The notes beneath the pieces are model-generated. The model was not told the origin of the DNA. It made no database searches and saw only the letters and a program-made list of their open reading frames with translations. A stretch of DNA of 64,000 nucleotides from Oscillospiraceae bacterium (GTDB lineage Bacteria; Bacillota; Clostridia; Oscillospirales; Oscillospiraceae). Position 1 is the first letter of the stretch; every line of letters starts with the position of its first letter. Shown here one piece after another: positions 52,861-61,687 of the stretch. The stretch covers positions 21,027 through 85,026 of the forward strand of contig JAGBIE010000015.1 of the NCBI GenBank assembly GCA_017935145.1, read 5' to 3'. The position numbers and the translations under genes are program-made.

Positions 52861-53222
52861 GGGTCTCCCCCCTGTCTTTTTTACCATTTTACTCCCCTTT
52901 TCTTTCTTTGTAAAGTCCGCGTCTTTTGGTGAATCTGCCCAAAAAGATGATGGAATTTTGTTTGATATGACTATGGCGTTTTATGCCGAAAAGAGCGGAA
53001 AACCCCTTGTGAAATGCGGGTTTTTGTGCTATGATTAGTTTGTATTATAGCCCGAGTCTGCTTACTCCACCAAAATAACAGCCTTGGGTGAAAAATAAAG
53101 GAGGAAACCCCCGCGGACTTGCGGTGCGGCATTGTGGAGACATGTCGTAATTTGTCCGTGATATTTACGCGCGGACAAGAGGTACATCCTTGCGGAGGCA
53201 GATGTACCAAAGTCTACAGAAT
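52861..53222 (+). promoter_or_regulatory. Promoter and long leader of the sugar ABC ATPase gene
   Basis: A plus-strand promoter: TTGTGA (53007-53012), 17 nt, TATGAT (53030-53035). The leader of about 185 nt holds AAAGGAGGAAAC at 53098-53109 with no start codon behind it, and an inverted repeat TTGTCCGTG...CGCGGACAA (53153-53177). No known riboswitch was recognised. Confidence 0.5.
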
Positions 53223-54428
53223 ATGGCAAAAGTTATTCTGAAAAACATCAAGAAGATCTACCCCTTCCAGAGCGGTGAAGCCAAGAAGGTCGGCAAGAAG
53301 CTGGCCAAAGATGGCGAAGGCGCCAAGAAAAAGACCAACCTGCAGATTACTGAAAAAGGCGTCGTAGCCGTTCAGGAATTCAATCTGGAAATCGCCGATA
53401 AGGAATTTATCGTTCTGGTCGGTCCTTCCGGTTGCGGTAAGTCCACCACCCTGCGTATGGTGGCTGGTCTGGAAGAAATTTCCGACGGTGAACTGTGGAT
53501 CGGCGACAAGTTCGTCAACACCGTTCCTCCCAAGGATCGCGACATCGCCATGGTCTTCCAGAACTACGCTCTGTATCCCCACATGACCGTGTTTGATAAC
53601 ATGGCCTTCTCCCTGAAGCTGAAGAAAGTTCCCAAGGAAGAGATTGCAGAAAAGGTCCATCAGGCCGCTGAAATTCTCGACATCGTGGAACTGCTCGACC
53701 GTAAGCCCAAGGCTCTGTCTGGCGGTCAGAGACAGCGTGTTGCCATCGGCCGTGCTATCGTCCGTGACCCCGCCGTCTTCCTCATGGACGAACCCCTCTC
53801 CAACTTGGACGCTAAGCTCCGTAACCAGATGCGTGCTGAGATCATCAAACTCCGCAAGCGTATTAACACCACCTTCATCTACGTTACCCACGACCAGGTG
53901 GAAGCTATGACTTTGGGCGACCGTATCGTTATCATGCGTGACGGTTTCATCCAGCAGGTCGGCACTCCCCAGGAAGTGTTCAACCATCCCTCCAACCTGT
54001 TCGTCGCTGGCTTTATCGGCACTCCCCAGATGAACTTCTTCGAAAACGGTAAGGTTGTGGAAGAAGGCGGCAAGTACTACGTGGAACTCTACGGCCACAA
54101 GGTTGAGCTGTGCGAAGAAAAGCAGGCTTCTCTGAAGGAACGCGGCTTCGCTGGCGAAAAGCAGGTTACCGTGGGTATCCGTCCTGTGCATATCACCCTG
54201 TCCGATAACGGCGTTGCCGCTAACGTTGACGTTTGCGAAATGATGGGTTCCGAATGCCACCTCCACGCTAACGTGGAAGGCAAGGACGTCATCATTGTGG
54301 TGCCCAGCACCGATATCGATGTGGACAAGTTCATGACCGCTGCTGACGAAGCCATCCCTGTATATTTCGACTATGCTCCCGAACTGATCCATGTGTTCGA
54401 TCAGGAAACTGGTTTGAACCTGTTCTAA
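53223..54428 (+). CDS. msmK: Sugar ABC transporter ATP-binding protein, MsmK/UgpC type, with Lys-rich insert
   Basis: A 401-residue ATPase of the class shared by many oligosaccharide ABC systems. Walker [11 protein letters not shown]-loop [17 protein letters not shown], signature [14 protein letters not shown], Walker [17 protein letters not shown]-loop [10 protein letters not shown], then the C-terminal regulatory OB domain ([11 protein letters not shown]). Between KKIYP and [13 protein letters not shown] is an extra ~30-residue segment rich in Lys ([19 protein letters not shown]). Start: MAKVILKN at 53223 matches the family but has no clear ribosome binding site; ATG 53202 or TTG 53190 with AAGAGGT upstream are alternatives. 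No permease genes are nearby. Confidence 0.88.
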   Translation: MAKVILKNIKKIYPFQSGEAKKVGKKLAKDGEGAKKKTNLQITEKGVVAVQEFNLEIADKEFIVLVGPSGCGKSTTLRMVAGLEEISDGELWIGDKFVNTVPPKDRDIAMVFQNYALYPHMTVFDNMAFSLKLKKVPKEEIAEKVHQAAEILDIVELLDRKPKALSGGQRQRVAIGRAIVRDPAVFLMDEPLSNLDAKLRNQMRAEIIKLRKRINTTFIYVTHDQVEAMTLGDRIVIMRDGFIQQVGTPQEVFNHPSNLFVAGFIGTPQMNFFENGKVVEEGGKYYVELYGHKVELCEEKQASLKERGFAGEKQVTVGIRPVHITLSDNGVAANVDVCEMMGSECHLHANVEGKDVIIVVPSTDIDVDKFMTAADEAIPVYFDYAPELIHVFDQETGLNLF

Positions 54429-54445
54429 TCTCCCCCCACTACATC

Positions 54446-54756
54446 AAAAGTCCCGTGCCACAGGGCAGCTGGTTATAGGGATTTATCGGTTTTGACCGAT
54501 TCTTTTCCCGCTTATACTTCACAAAAAAATGGTCGCAGGCGTCAGCCTGCGACCATTTTTTATGTTCGTCTATCCGGAAAATCTTTCGCTCAAAACTGTC
54601 ATAGACACCTGGCAAGGGATGGCAAGCATTGTTCCAGCGAGGCAAATGCCCGAGGAATCCTGCCGGATTGCGAGGGTTTTTAACGATGCTGGACGTTGTT
54701 TGCCGCCCTTGCAGGCGACAAAGCCCTATGACCAACTGCCCAAGCACGGGACTTTT
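54446..54756. mobile_element. Small element with terminal inverted repeats (MITE-like)
   Basis: The left end reads AAAAGTCCCGTGC...GGGCAGCTGGTTATAGGG (54447-54480). The right end, read on the opposite strand, is AAAAGTCCCGTGC...GGGCAGTTGGTCATAGGG (54754-54723). They match over about 30 bases with two substitutions, after a 2-nt length difference. Behind each end is a hairpin (ATCGGTTTTGACCGAT on the left; TCGCCTGCAAGGGCGG on the right). Inside are a terminator hairpin and GC-rich tracts but no gene. This is a transposon-like or paired-repeat structure; no target duplication was clear. Confidence 0.55.
54522..54562 (+). terminator. Terminator after msmK, inside the inverted-repeat element
   Basis: Stem ATGGTCGCAGGC/GCCTGCGACCAT with a 4-nt loop; A and T runs flank it so it can act both ways. 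Confidence 0.88.
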
Positions 54757-54795
54757 TTGTGGGATGGATTGTGCATTGATTCCCATCCCACCAAC

Positions 54796-54826
54796 GAAAA
54801 AGCCACGCCCGAAGGCGTGGCTTTTG
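54796..54826 (-). terminator. Terminator of solute-binding protein 1
   Basis: Stem AAAAGCCACGCC/GGCGTGGCTTTT, nearly identical to the terminator at 56745-56775, a sign that the SBP units were duplicated with their terminators. Confidence 0.9.
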
Positions 54827-54836
54827 TTATGTGAGA

Positions 54837-56576
54837 TTACTTGCTGTTCTGGCGATCCACAGTTGCCTGTGCGATGTCAATCCAGCATTCCTGCACGTGG
54901 AGTTTCTTAAACTCTTGCAGGTAGTCTTCCCAATCGCCATCATCGTAGGGATCGCGAATGCCGGTGGCAAACTCGGCAGTGGAGGACCAAAGCAGGTCAT
55001 TGAGTTCAGAGGTGTATTCCTGGAAGATTTCCTGTTCCTCTTCTGTGCGGTCGTAGAGCTGGAAGTAGTTATCCGGCACGCCCGCGATATTGGCATATTC
55101 AATCTGCTGACCTAGGTCTTCATACATTTCTGCAGTCCAAGGATCATCGGAATCGTCTACCAGAACCTGCCAGTACTGTTCGCAGGTGATGGTAGCCTGA
55201 CGGTACCAATACTGATTGTGGGGCAGACCCATGACAACGGGTTCCAGAATCTTAATCTTGGCATCGCCGCCAAAGTTACCCTTGCCCTTGCCTTCTTCTT
55301 CGGTGCAGTAGTCCCAGTTGACGCCCTTGACGCCCCAACGGCCACGGACAAATGCTTCATGGCTGTTAAGGAAATCGCAGAAACGGAAAGCGGCTTCCAC
55401 GTTTTCGCAGTCGCGAGTGATGACGTTGCCCTTCATCAGTTTGTAGATCCAAGTGGGAGCGTAGCCACCCTTGCCAGTAGCATCCTTCAGGGGTGCCAGA
55501 GGCTCGTAGTCATAGATGGAATCTCCGCCAACATGGAAGTTGGAGTCCGTCATAGCGGCGGTAATACCAACGGTGTAGTCTTCGCCGGGGGCGGGATTCA
55601 GAACGGCAGCGATATCATTGAAGGAAGCGGTGAAGGTCATGTCGCTGAGGAGGTTTTCGTCCACCAGCTTGTTGAGGAACTTCATGGCTTCGCGATATTC
55701 ATCGGTCATGAAGGGAGCGTAGACCTTGCCGTTGTCGTCCACAGCAACCTTGTAGGAGGGATGCCACAGGGTGTAAGCATTCACAACCCAGCTGACGATA
55801 TCCTGGGTGACTTCGGTGTTACGGCCGAACATGGGCATTTCATCGGACTTGCCGTTGCCGTTGGGGTCGCCATCACGGAAAGCAACCAAAACATCGTAAA
55901 GTTCTTCCACAGTGGTGGGCATTTCCTTGCCCACTTTTTCCAGCCAATTCACATTGATGACGGCCTGTGCCAAGAGGGTATCGTTCTTGTTGCCGTACAT
56001 ATGAGGCATTTCATAGATAGCGCCAGTGACCGTGGAACGGAGGGAAGAAACGAAGTTCTTTTCTACCTGAGCGCGTTCAGCGGGATCGGGGAAATAGTCA
56101 TTGAGAACCTGAGTGGTGTAGTAGGCCTGATGCTGCAGGTAACCAGCGATGTTCTGCAAAGCGCCTTCATCGCCATGTTCTACCAGAGCGCCACTGGCAT
56201 CGATGAAAATATCGGGCAGGGGCTCGTTGCCGGTCATCATGAGACCGACCTGAGTAGCATAGTCATTGCCGGAACCGGAGAAGAGCTGGAACTGAATGTC
56301 AAAACCAGTCTGTTCTTCCAGCCACACAGTAAGACCATTGGTGTCATAGTCCAGAGTGTTGGGGTTAGCACCCATGCCAACGGTCAAAACCTGATTGTCA
56401 GTGACGATGGGAAGAGAGCCGTCCCATTCATCAGAGCCAAACACGGCATCGTCATATCTGGCATCGGGGTACTTGTTTTCGCCAGCAACTTTCTGCGTGC
56501 CAATGGGGCCACCACCGCAAGCCACAAGGCCAACGGCCATGACCAGTACCAGCAAAAGGGCGATGATTTTCTTCAT
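54837..56576 (-). CDS. Extracellular solute-binding lipoprotein 1 (sugar-type, tandem paralog)
   Basis: A 579-residue lipoprotein: MKKIIALLLVLVMAVGLVAC with lipid Cys. It is a large type 1-like binding protein: PYPDARYDD-type start (NKYPDARYDDAVFGSDEWDG), TNGLTVWLEEQTGFDIQFQL, LPDIFIDASGALVEHGDEGA, and an EF-hand-like loop DGDPNGNGKSDE that may bind calcium. About 75% similar by eye to paralog 2. Start ATG 56576 follows AAAGGAGGAAAA. Its promoter carries the AAAACCCTAGGTTTT repeat. Likely partner is a sugar ABC permease elsewhere, powered by MsmK; inference. Confidence 0.88.
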   Translation of the reverse strand: MKKIIALLLVLVMAVGLVACGGGPIGTQKVAGENKYPDARYDDAVFGSDEWDGSLPIVTDNQVLTVGMGANPNTLDYDTNGLTVWLEEQTGFDIQFQLFSGSGNDYATQVGLMMTGNEPLPDIFIDASGALVEHGDEGALQNIAGYLQHQAYYTTQVLNDYFPDPAERAQVEKNFVSSLRSTVTGAIYEMPHMYGNKNDTLLAQAVINVNWLEKVGKEMPTTVEELYDVLVAFRDGDPNGNGKSDEMPMFGRNTEVTQDIVSWVVNAYTLWHPSYKVAVDDNGKVYAPFMTDEYREAMKFLNKLVDENLLSDMTFTASFNDIAAVLNPAPGEDYTVGITAAMTDSNFHVGGDSIYDYEPLAPLKDATGKGGYAPTWIYKLMKGNVITRDCENVEAAFRFCDFLNSHEAFVRGRWGVKGVNWDYCTEEEGKGKGNFGGDAKIKILEPVVMGLPHNQYWYRQATITCEQYWQVLVDDSDDPWTAEMYEDLGQQIEYANIAGVPDNYFQLYDRTEEEQEIFQEYTSELNDLLWSSTAEFATGIRDPYDDGDWEDYLQEFKKLHVQECWIDIAQATVDRQNSK

Positions 56577-56647
56577 AGATTTTCCTCCTTTTCTTTCCCG
56601 CTGTTGCGGAAAACGGCTGACAGAACCGCCAACCTTAAGATGTCTTT

Positions 56648-56676
56648 ATTATAGCAGGAAAACCTAGGGTTTTCAA
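56648..56676 (-). promoter_or_regulatory. Promoter of solute-binding protein 1 with operator
   Basis: Minus strand TTGAAA (56676-56671), 17 nt, TATAAT (56653-56648). The inverted repeat AAAACCCTAGGTTTT (56673-56659) overlaps the -35 and spacer, as at 58620-58634. Confidence 0.75.
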
Positions 56677-56744
56677 GGACACTGTGCTCAAATAACCCCG
56701 TGATACCACACAAAAATGAAACGTTCTATTTGTTTATTTTGACA

Positions 56745-56775
56745 CAAAAAAGCCACGCCCAAAGGCGTGGCTTTT
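56745..56775 (-). terminator. Terminator of solute-binding protein 2
   Basis: Stem AAAAGCCACGCC/GGCGTGGCTTTT with T-run on the minus strand. Confidence 0.9.
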
Positions 56776-56795
56776 GATTGCTTGAAAGGTAGGAA

Positions 56796-58532
56796 TTATT
56801 TGCCGTTCTGACGATCCACAGTGGCCTGTGCGATTTCAATCCAGCATTCTTCCACATGGAGTTTCTTGAATTCGTTCACATAGTCCGCCCAGTCACCGTC
56901 ATCGTTAGGATTACGGATACCGGTGGCAAACTCTGCAATGGAAGAACGGAGCAGTTCGTTCAGTTCGGAGTTGTATTCCAAGAAGATTTCATTTTCTTCG
57001 GCAGTACGGTCGTAGAGCTGGAAGTAGTTATCGGGCACACCAGCAGCGTTGGCGTATTCAATCTGCTGACCCAAGTCTTCATACATTTCTGCAGTCCAAG
57101 GATCGGAACCGTCCACCAGAAGCTGCCAGTACTGTTCGTTGGTCATGGTAGCGGCACGGGTCCACAGCACGTTCTGAGGCTGGCCCAGGTCAACGGGCTT
57201 CAGAATCTTAATCTTGGCATCGCCGCCAAAGTTACCCTTGCCCTTGCCTTCTTCAGCAGTGCAGTATTCCCAGTTTTCACCCTTGACGCCCCAGCGGCAG
57301 CGGATGAAGGATTCATGGCTGTTGAGGAAGTCCATGAAGCGGAAAGCAGACTGGACATCTTCGCAGTCGCGGGTGATAACGTTACCACTCATGAGGGTGG
57401 GAACCCAGGTGGGAGCATAGCCGCCCTTGCCGTAGCCTGCGTCCTTCAGAGGAGGCAGGGGTTCATACTTGTAGATGGATTCTCCGCCAACATTAAAGTT
57501 GGAGTCCGTCATAGCAGCGGTGATACCAACGGTGTAGTCTTCACCTTCTGCGGGGTTCAAAACAGCAGCCACATCAGCAAAGGTGGCGGTGAAGGTCATG
57601 TCGCTGAGGAGACCTTCGTCCACCAACTTGTTGAGGAACTTCATGGCTTCGCGATATTCATCGGTCAAGAAGGGAGCGTAGACCTGACCATTGTCGTCTA
57701 CAGCAACCTTGTAGGCAAAGTGGAACAGAGTGTAGGCGTTAATCACCCAGCTGACGATGTTCTGGGTCACTTCGGTGTCACGGCCGAACATGGGGATTTC
57801 ATCGGGCTTGCCGTTGCCGTTGGGGTCGCTATCGCGGAAAGCAACCAGCACATCGTAGAGTTCGTCCACGGTGGTGGGCATTTTCTTACCGACTTTTTCC
57901 AGCCATTCGATGTTGATGACGGTCTGGGCCAAGAGAGTATCGTTCTTGTTGCCGTACATGTGGGGCATCTGATAGATGGCGCCACTTTCCATATCGCGGA
58001 GGGAGGTCACCAAGTTCTTTTCTACCTGAGCGCGTTCAGCGGGGTCAGGATAGTAGTCGTTGAGGGTCTGGGTGGTGTAGTAGGCCTGATGCTGCAGGTA
58101 GCCAGCGATGTTCTGCAGAGCGCCTTCGTTACCCATTTCGTTGAGAGAACCGCCCACGTCCAAGAACATATCGGGCAGGGGTTCGTTACCGGTCATCATG
58201 AGGCTGACCTGAGTATTATAGTCTGCGCCGGAACCGGAGAAGAGCTGGAACTGAATATCGTAACCAGTCTGTTCTTCCAGCCACAGGGTGTATGCATTGG
58301 TTTCGTAGTCCAAAGTGGCAGCCTTGGCATGGAGGCCAAGAGTCAGCACCTTGTTGTCGGTGACGATGGGAAGAGTGCCATCCCATTCATCGGAGCCAAA
58401 GGCAGCATCGTCATATCTGGCATCGGGATACTTGTTAGAGCCAGCAATGTTCTGCTTGCCAATGCTGCCACCGCAGGCCACAAGACCAAAGGTCATGACC
58501 AACACCAGCAGAAGGGCGATGATTTTCTTCAT
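56796..58532 (-). CDS. Extracellular solute-binding lipoprotein 2 (sugar-type, tandem paralog)
   Basis: A 578-residue lipoprotein: MKKIIALLLVLVMTFGLVAC. Very close to paralog 1 (NKYPDARYDDAAFGSDEWDG, NAYTLWLEEQTGYDIQFQLF, the loop DSDPNGNGKPDE, WGVKGENWEYCTAEEGKGKG). ATG 58532 has AAAGGAGGAAAA upstream; the longer frame to 58733 crosses the promoter. It is monocistronic. The near-identity of promoter, gene and terminator to paralog 1 points to recent tandem duplication. Confidence 0.88.
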   Translation of the reverse strand: MKKIIALLLVLVMTFGLVACGGSIGKQNIAGSNKYPDARYDDAAFGSDEWDGTLPIVTDNKVLTLGLHAKAATLDYETNAYTLWLEEQTGYDIQFQLFSGSGADYNTQVSLMMTGNEPLPDMFLDVGGSLNEMGNEGALQNIAGYLQHQAYYTTQTLNDYYPDPAERAQVEKNLVTSLRDMESGAIYQMPHMYGNKNDTLLAQTVINIEWLEKVGKKMPTTVDELYDVLVAFRDSDPNGNGKPDEIPMFGRDTEVTQNIVSWVINAYTLFHFAYKVAVDDNGQVYAPFLTDEYREAMKFLNKLVDEGLLSDMTFTATFADVAAVLNPAEGEDYTVGITAAMTDSNFNVGGESIYKYEPLPPLKDAGYGKGGYAPTWVPTLMSGNVITRDCEDVQSAFRFMDFLNSHESFIRCRWGVKGENWEYCTAEEGKGKGNFGGDAKIKILKPVDLGQPQNVLWTRAATMTNEQYWQLLVDGSDPWTAEMYEDLGQQIEYANAAGVPDNYFQLYDRTAEENEIFLEYNSELNELLRSSIAEFATGIRNPNDDGDWADYVNEFKKLHVEECWIEIAQATVDRQNGK

Positions 58533-58607
58533 ATAGTTTTCCTCCTTTTCATTTCCCGCGAATGCGGACCAAGGGCGAGCTACGCAAGCCCTACCAATGA
58601 TGGTTTT

Positions 58608-58637
58608 ATTATACAGGGAAAAACCTAGGGTTTTCAA
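58608..58637 (-). promoter_or_regulatory. Promoter of solute-binding protein 2 with operator
   Basis: Minus strand TTGAAA (58637-58632), 18 nt, TATAAT (58613-58608), with the same AAAACCCTAGGTTTT inverted repeat at 58634-58620. Confidence 0.75.
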
Positions 58638-58760
58638 GGGTTTTCGCGTCCTGTCCAAGTTTTTTGAAGATTTCAACGAAAGTTTTCCGCCATGATTGTT
58701 GGATTTGACGAAAAAACAGCGAAATCTGGGCAATTGCTAGGGTTTCGCGCCCTCCAGGGC

Positions 58761-58796
58761 AAAAAAGAGGCGCACCAAAATGGTGTGCCTCTTTTG
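58761..58796 (-). terminator. Terminator of solute-binding protein 3
   Basis: Stem AAAAGAGGCGCACCA/TGGTGTGCCTCTTTT with T-run on the minus strand. Confidence 0.88.
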
Positions 58797-58819
58797 GAAA
58801 CAATTTTGAACGTGAGGAT

Positions 58820-60562
58820 TTAGATTTTGCCCAAATCGCGGTCCACAGAGTTCTGACCGTATTCCACCCAGATTTCATCAATGTGGAGTTTTTCCTGTTC
58901 GGACACGAAAGCATTCCAATCAGCATCGGAATAGGGATCGCGAGTGCCAACAGCAAATTCTGCCACAGCGGACTTAATCAGGGAGATGATATCGGAGGAG
59001 TATTCGGCAAAGCGCTCTTCCTCTTCTTCAGTACGGATGAAAGTATGGAACTGATATTCGGGCTGACGACCCACATGGTTTGCCAGCTGTTCGGACAAGT
59101 CACCATACATTTCTACCGTCCAAGGATCGGTAGATTCATCAATGAGCTGCTGCCAGTAGTTTTCGCAGTTGATGGAGCAACCAATGCCCAGATTATCGTT
59201 CTGCACATAGGTGTATTCGGAGGGATAAACAACAATCTTAGCATCGCCACCGAACATACCCTTGCCAGTGCCGTCCACGCCTTCGGGCAGGTAATCCCAA
59301 TCTTCGCCCTTGACACCGTAGCGGTTTCTCAGGAAGTGTTCGCCGGAGTTCATGAAGTCAATCAGACGGAAGGCAGAGGTGGGATCCTTGCAGGCGCTGG
59401 TGATGTAGGTAGCACCAGAGAAGGTGTAAGCGCAACGCATGCCGTAGCCACCCAGTTCGGTTTCAGCCTTGAGGGGGGGCAGGGGTTCATACTTGTAGAT
59501 GGATTCATGACCGTAGTTAAAGTTGGTATCGGTCATGCAAGCGGTAACACCAACGGTGTAGGCTTCGCCATCAGCGGGGTTCAGCAGAGCAACAATATCG
59601 CCACCAGCGGCGGTGAAGGACATATCGCTGAGCAGACCTTCCTTGACGAACTTATTGAGGGTCTTCATAGCTTCGCGGAATTCAGGAGTCTTGGTGGGAG
59701 CATAGACCTTGCCATCTTCCACGGCAACACGCTGACCGGCGCTGAACTGGACATAGGCATTGATGATGTAGCCGATGATATCCTGCGTCAGAGCATCCTG
59801 ACGGCCGAACATGGGGATTTCATCCTTCTTGCCGTTACCGTTGGGGTCCTTGTCGCGGAAGGCAACCAGAACATCGTAGAGTTCATCGATGGTGGTGGGG
59901 ACTTTCTTGCCCACTTTTTCCAGCCATTCGGTGTTGATGACGGTAGCGGACATGAGGGTATCGTTATCGTTAGCATAGAGCATGGGGAACTGATACATCT
60001 GGCCGTTGGCGATGTCAACCAATTCGGTTTTGATGTAGTTTTCAATTCTCTCGCGCTCTTCACCCTGCCAATAGGTGTCCAAAGACTGCTTGGTGTAGTA
60101 AGCCTGATTCTGCATGTAGCCAGCCAAGTTCAGGAAAGCGCCCTGACGGCCGTATTCGTCAGCGGTAGAACCGTTGATGGTGCAGGAGAGGATGATATCG
60201 GGAAGTTTTTCTTCGCCAGTGATCATGAGGCTCAACTGGGTGTTGAAGTCAGCGGAAGTGCCGGTGAATTCCATGATTTCAATATCGAAACCAGTTTGTT
60301 CTTCCAGCCACAGGATTTCCTTGTTGGTCTTGTAGTCCAGAACGGTTGCCTGAGAACGCAGACCGATGACGATTTTGCGGTTATCGGTTACGATGGGCAA
60401 AGAGCCGTCCCATTCGGGGGAGTCAATTTTGCCGTCCATGGTAGCATCGGGGTAGGCATGGGGCACTACGCCAGTGTTATCCACGGGGGTTTTGTTGCCG
60501 CCGCAAGCCACCAGTGCAAACACAGTGACCAGAGCCAGCACAAGAGCAAGCCATTTTTTCAT
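58820..60562 (-). CDS. Extracellular solute-binding lipoprotein 3 (sugar-type, diverged paralog)
   Basis: A 580-residue lipoprotein: MKKWLALVLALVTVFALVAC. It shares SPEWDGSLPIVTDNRK, WLEEQTGFDI, the loop DKDPNGNGKKDEIPMFGR and YKYEPLPPLKAE with paralogs 1 and 2, but is clearly more distant, with its own C-terminus (DPYSDADWNAFVSEQEKLHI). ATG 60562 follows a GCGAGGACAA ribosome binding site. It is monocistronic, with a long leader of about 130 nt. Confidence 0.87.
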   Translation of the reverse strand: MKKWLALVLALVTVFALVACGGNKTPVDNTGVVPHAYPDATMDGKIDSPEWDGSLPIVTDNRKIVIGLRSQATVLDYKTNKEILWLEEQTGFDIEIMEFTGTSADFNTQLSLMITGEEKLPDIILSCTINGSTADEYGRQGAFLNLAGYMQNQAYYTKQSLDTYWQGEERERIENYIKTELVDIANGQMYQFPMLYANDNDTLMSATVINTEWLEKVGKKVPTTIDELYDVLVAFRDKDPNGNGKKDEIPMFGRQDALTQDIIGYIINAYVQFSAGQRVAVEDGKVYAPTKTPEFREAMKTLNKFVKEGLLSDMSFTAAGGDIVALLNPADGEAYTVGVTACMTDTNFNYGHESIYKYEPLPPLKAETELGGYGMRCAYTFSGATYITSACKDPTSAFRLIDFMNSGEHFLRNRYGVKGEDWDYLPEGVDGTGKGMFGGDAKIVVYPSEYTYVQNDNLGIGCSINCENYWQQLIDESTDPWTVEMYGDLSEQLANHVGRQPEYQFHTFIRTEEEEERFAEYSSDIISLIKSAVAEFAVGTRDPYSDADWNAFVSEQEKLHIDEIWVEYGQNSVDRDLGKI

Positions 60563-61051
60563 TGAATTGTCCTCGCTTTCAAAATCTGTTATTTTTCGCT
60601 CTTTTTATTTTCTCAAAAAATGCCGATAATGTCAAGATGTTCCACGGCGGGAAATCCACCGAAGAACACCTATTATAATTACCGCATATTTTCCTAGGAA
60701 CATTATAACTCCCATTTTTCGTGGGGTCAATGGCAAAATCCATTTTGCAGGAAGACAAACTATCCTCAATTCTAATAGAAATGCCCGCGCATTTCTTGGA
60801 TTTCATGGGGTTTTTTGAACAATTGGGCCAGAAATAGGTGATGGCGTTCTTCTTCCCTCCAAGACTTTCGGTCATTTCACCAAAAATGATGGTGTTGCAT
60901 ACAGCAAGTTGCACAAAGAAAAAGTGGTTTTCCTAGAGGAAAGATGCCCGTTTCCTGCATTGACTTTTTTTGGCAGGTGGCATATAATGTAGTCTGCAAG
61001 ATTTTGTACGGATGGGGCGAAAATCCCCCCAACAGAGAGGATGCGAAAACC
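60563..61051. promoter_or_regulatory. Divergent intergenic region, solute-binding protein 3 and SIS genes
   Basis: About 490 nt. On the minus strand, TTGACC (60730-60725), 17 nt, TATAAT (60707-60702) is a good promoter, followed by the palindrome TTCCTAGGAA (60691-60700) near the start point; it shares CCTAGG with the other SBP promoters. On the plus strand, TTGACT (60960-60965), 17 nt, TATAAT (60983-60988) drives the SIS gene. GCAAAATCCATTTTGC (60733-60748) is an inverted repeat. The rest holds nothing recognised. Confidence 0.6.
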
Positions 61052-61648
61052 ATGAAGCAAGAAGCTCTGCAAGCGGCCAAAAAGGCCTATGAAATTGAAG
61101 CCGAGTGCCTCCGTGAAGCACTGAGTTATGTGGATGACGAACAGTTTTCCAAAGCAGTGGAAGCACTGGCCAACGCCACCAGAATCGGTGCTGCCGGTTG
61201 TGGTCACAGTGGCATCATCTGCCAGCATTTTGCCCATTTGATGTGCTGCATTGAACGCCCCGCCCGTTTTATCTCCCCTGCTGAGGCTGTCCATGGCGCC
61301 AGCGGTTTTCTCCAGAAGGGCGATGTGATGGTCTTTGCCTCCCGTGGGGGCAAAACCAAGGAACTGCTCCCCATTGTGGATATCTGCAAAGCAAAGGGCG
61401 TGACCATCATCTCCGTGACGGAAAATATGGAATCCCCCTTGGCACAGCAGGCAGATATTGTCCTACGGCAGTATGTGAATATGGAGACGGACAAGTATAA
61501 CTCCCAAGGCACTACTTCCACCACTTCCCTGTGCATGATTTTCCACGCTCTGCAGGCGGCTCTCATTGAAGAGACCGACTACAAAAACGAACAGTTCGCT
61601 CTCATTCATCCGGGCGGTGCTGTGGGTGAGCGTCTCAACAAAAAGTAA
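61052..61648 (+). CDS. SIS domain sugar-phosphate isomerase-like protein
   Basis: A 198-residue single SIS domain protein, like KdsD/GutQ without CBS domains: GAAGCGHSGIICQHFAHLMC (phosphosugar loop), FISPAEAVHGASGFLQKGDV, FASRGGKTKELLPIVDICKA and LIHPGGAVGERLNKK. SIS proteins isomerise or sense phosphosugars; arabinose-5-phosphate isomerase is one option, but it could equally be a hexulose phosphate isomerase. ATG 61052 has AGAGAGG upstream. It is followed 39 nt later by yjbQ with no terminator. Confidence 0.82.
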   Translation: MKQEALQAAKKAYEIEAECLREALSYVDDEQFSKAVEALANATRIGAAGCGHSGIICQHFAHLMCCIERPARFISPAEAVHGASGFLQKGDVMVFASRGGKTKELLPIVDICKAKGVTIISVTENMESPLAQQADIVLRQYVNMETDKYNSQGTTSTTSLCMIFHALQAALIEETDYKNEQFALIHPGGAVGERLNKK

Positions 61649-61687
61649 GCAAAAATTTTAATTTTTTACATATTGGAGGAAATTTTT

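Noticed and set aside
54529..54834. A 101-residue plus-strand frame in the msmK/SBP gap
   Set aside because: It starts inside a terminator stem, crosses the inverted-repeat element, and has no ribosome binding site or family resemblance.
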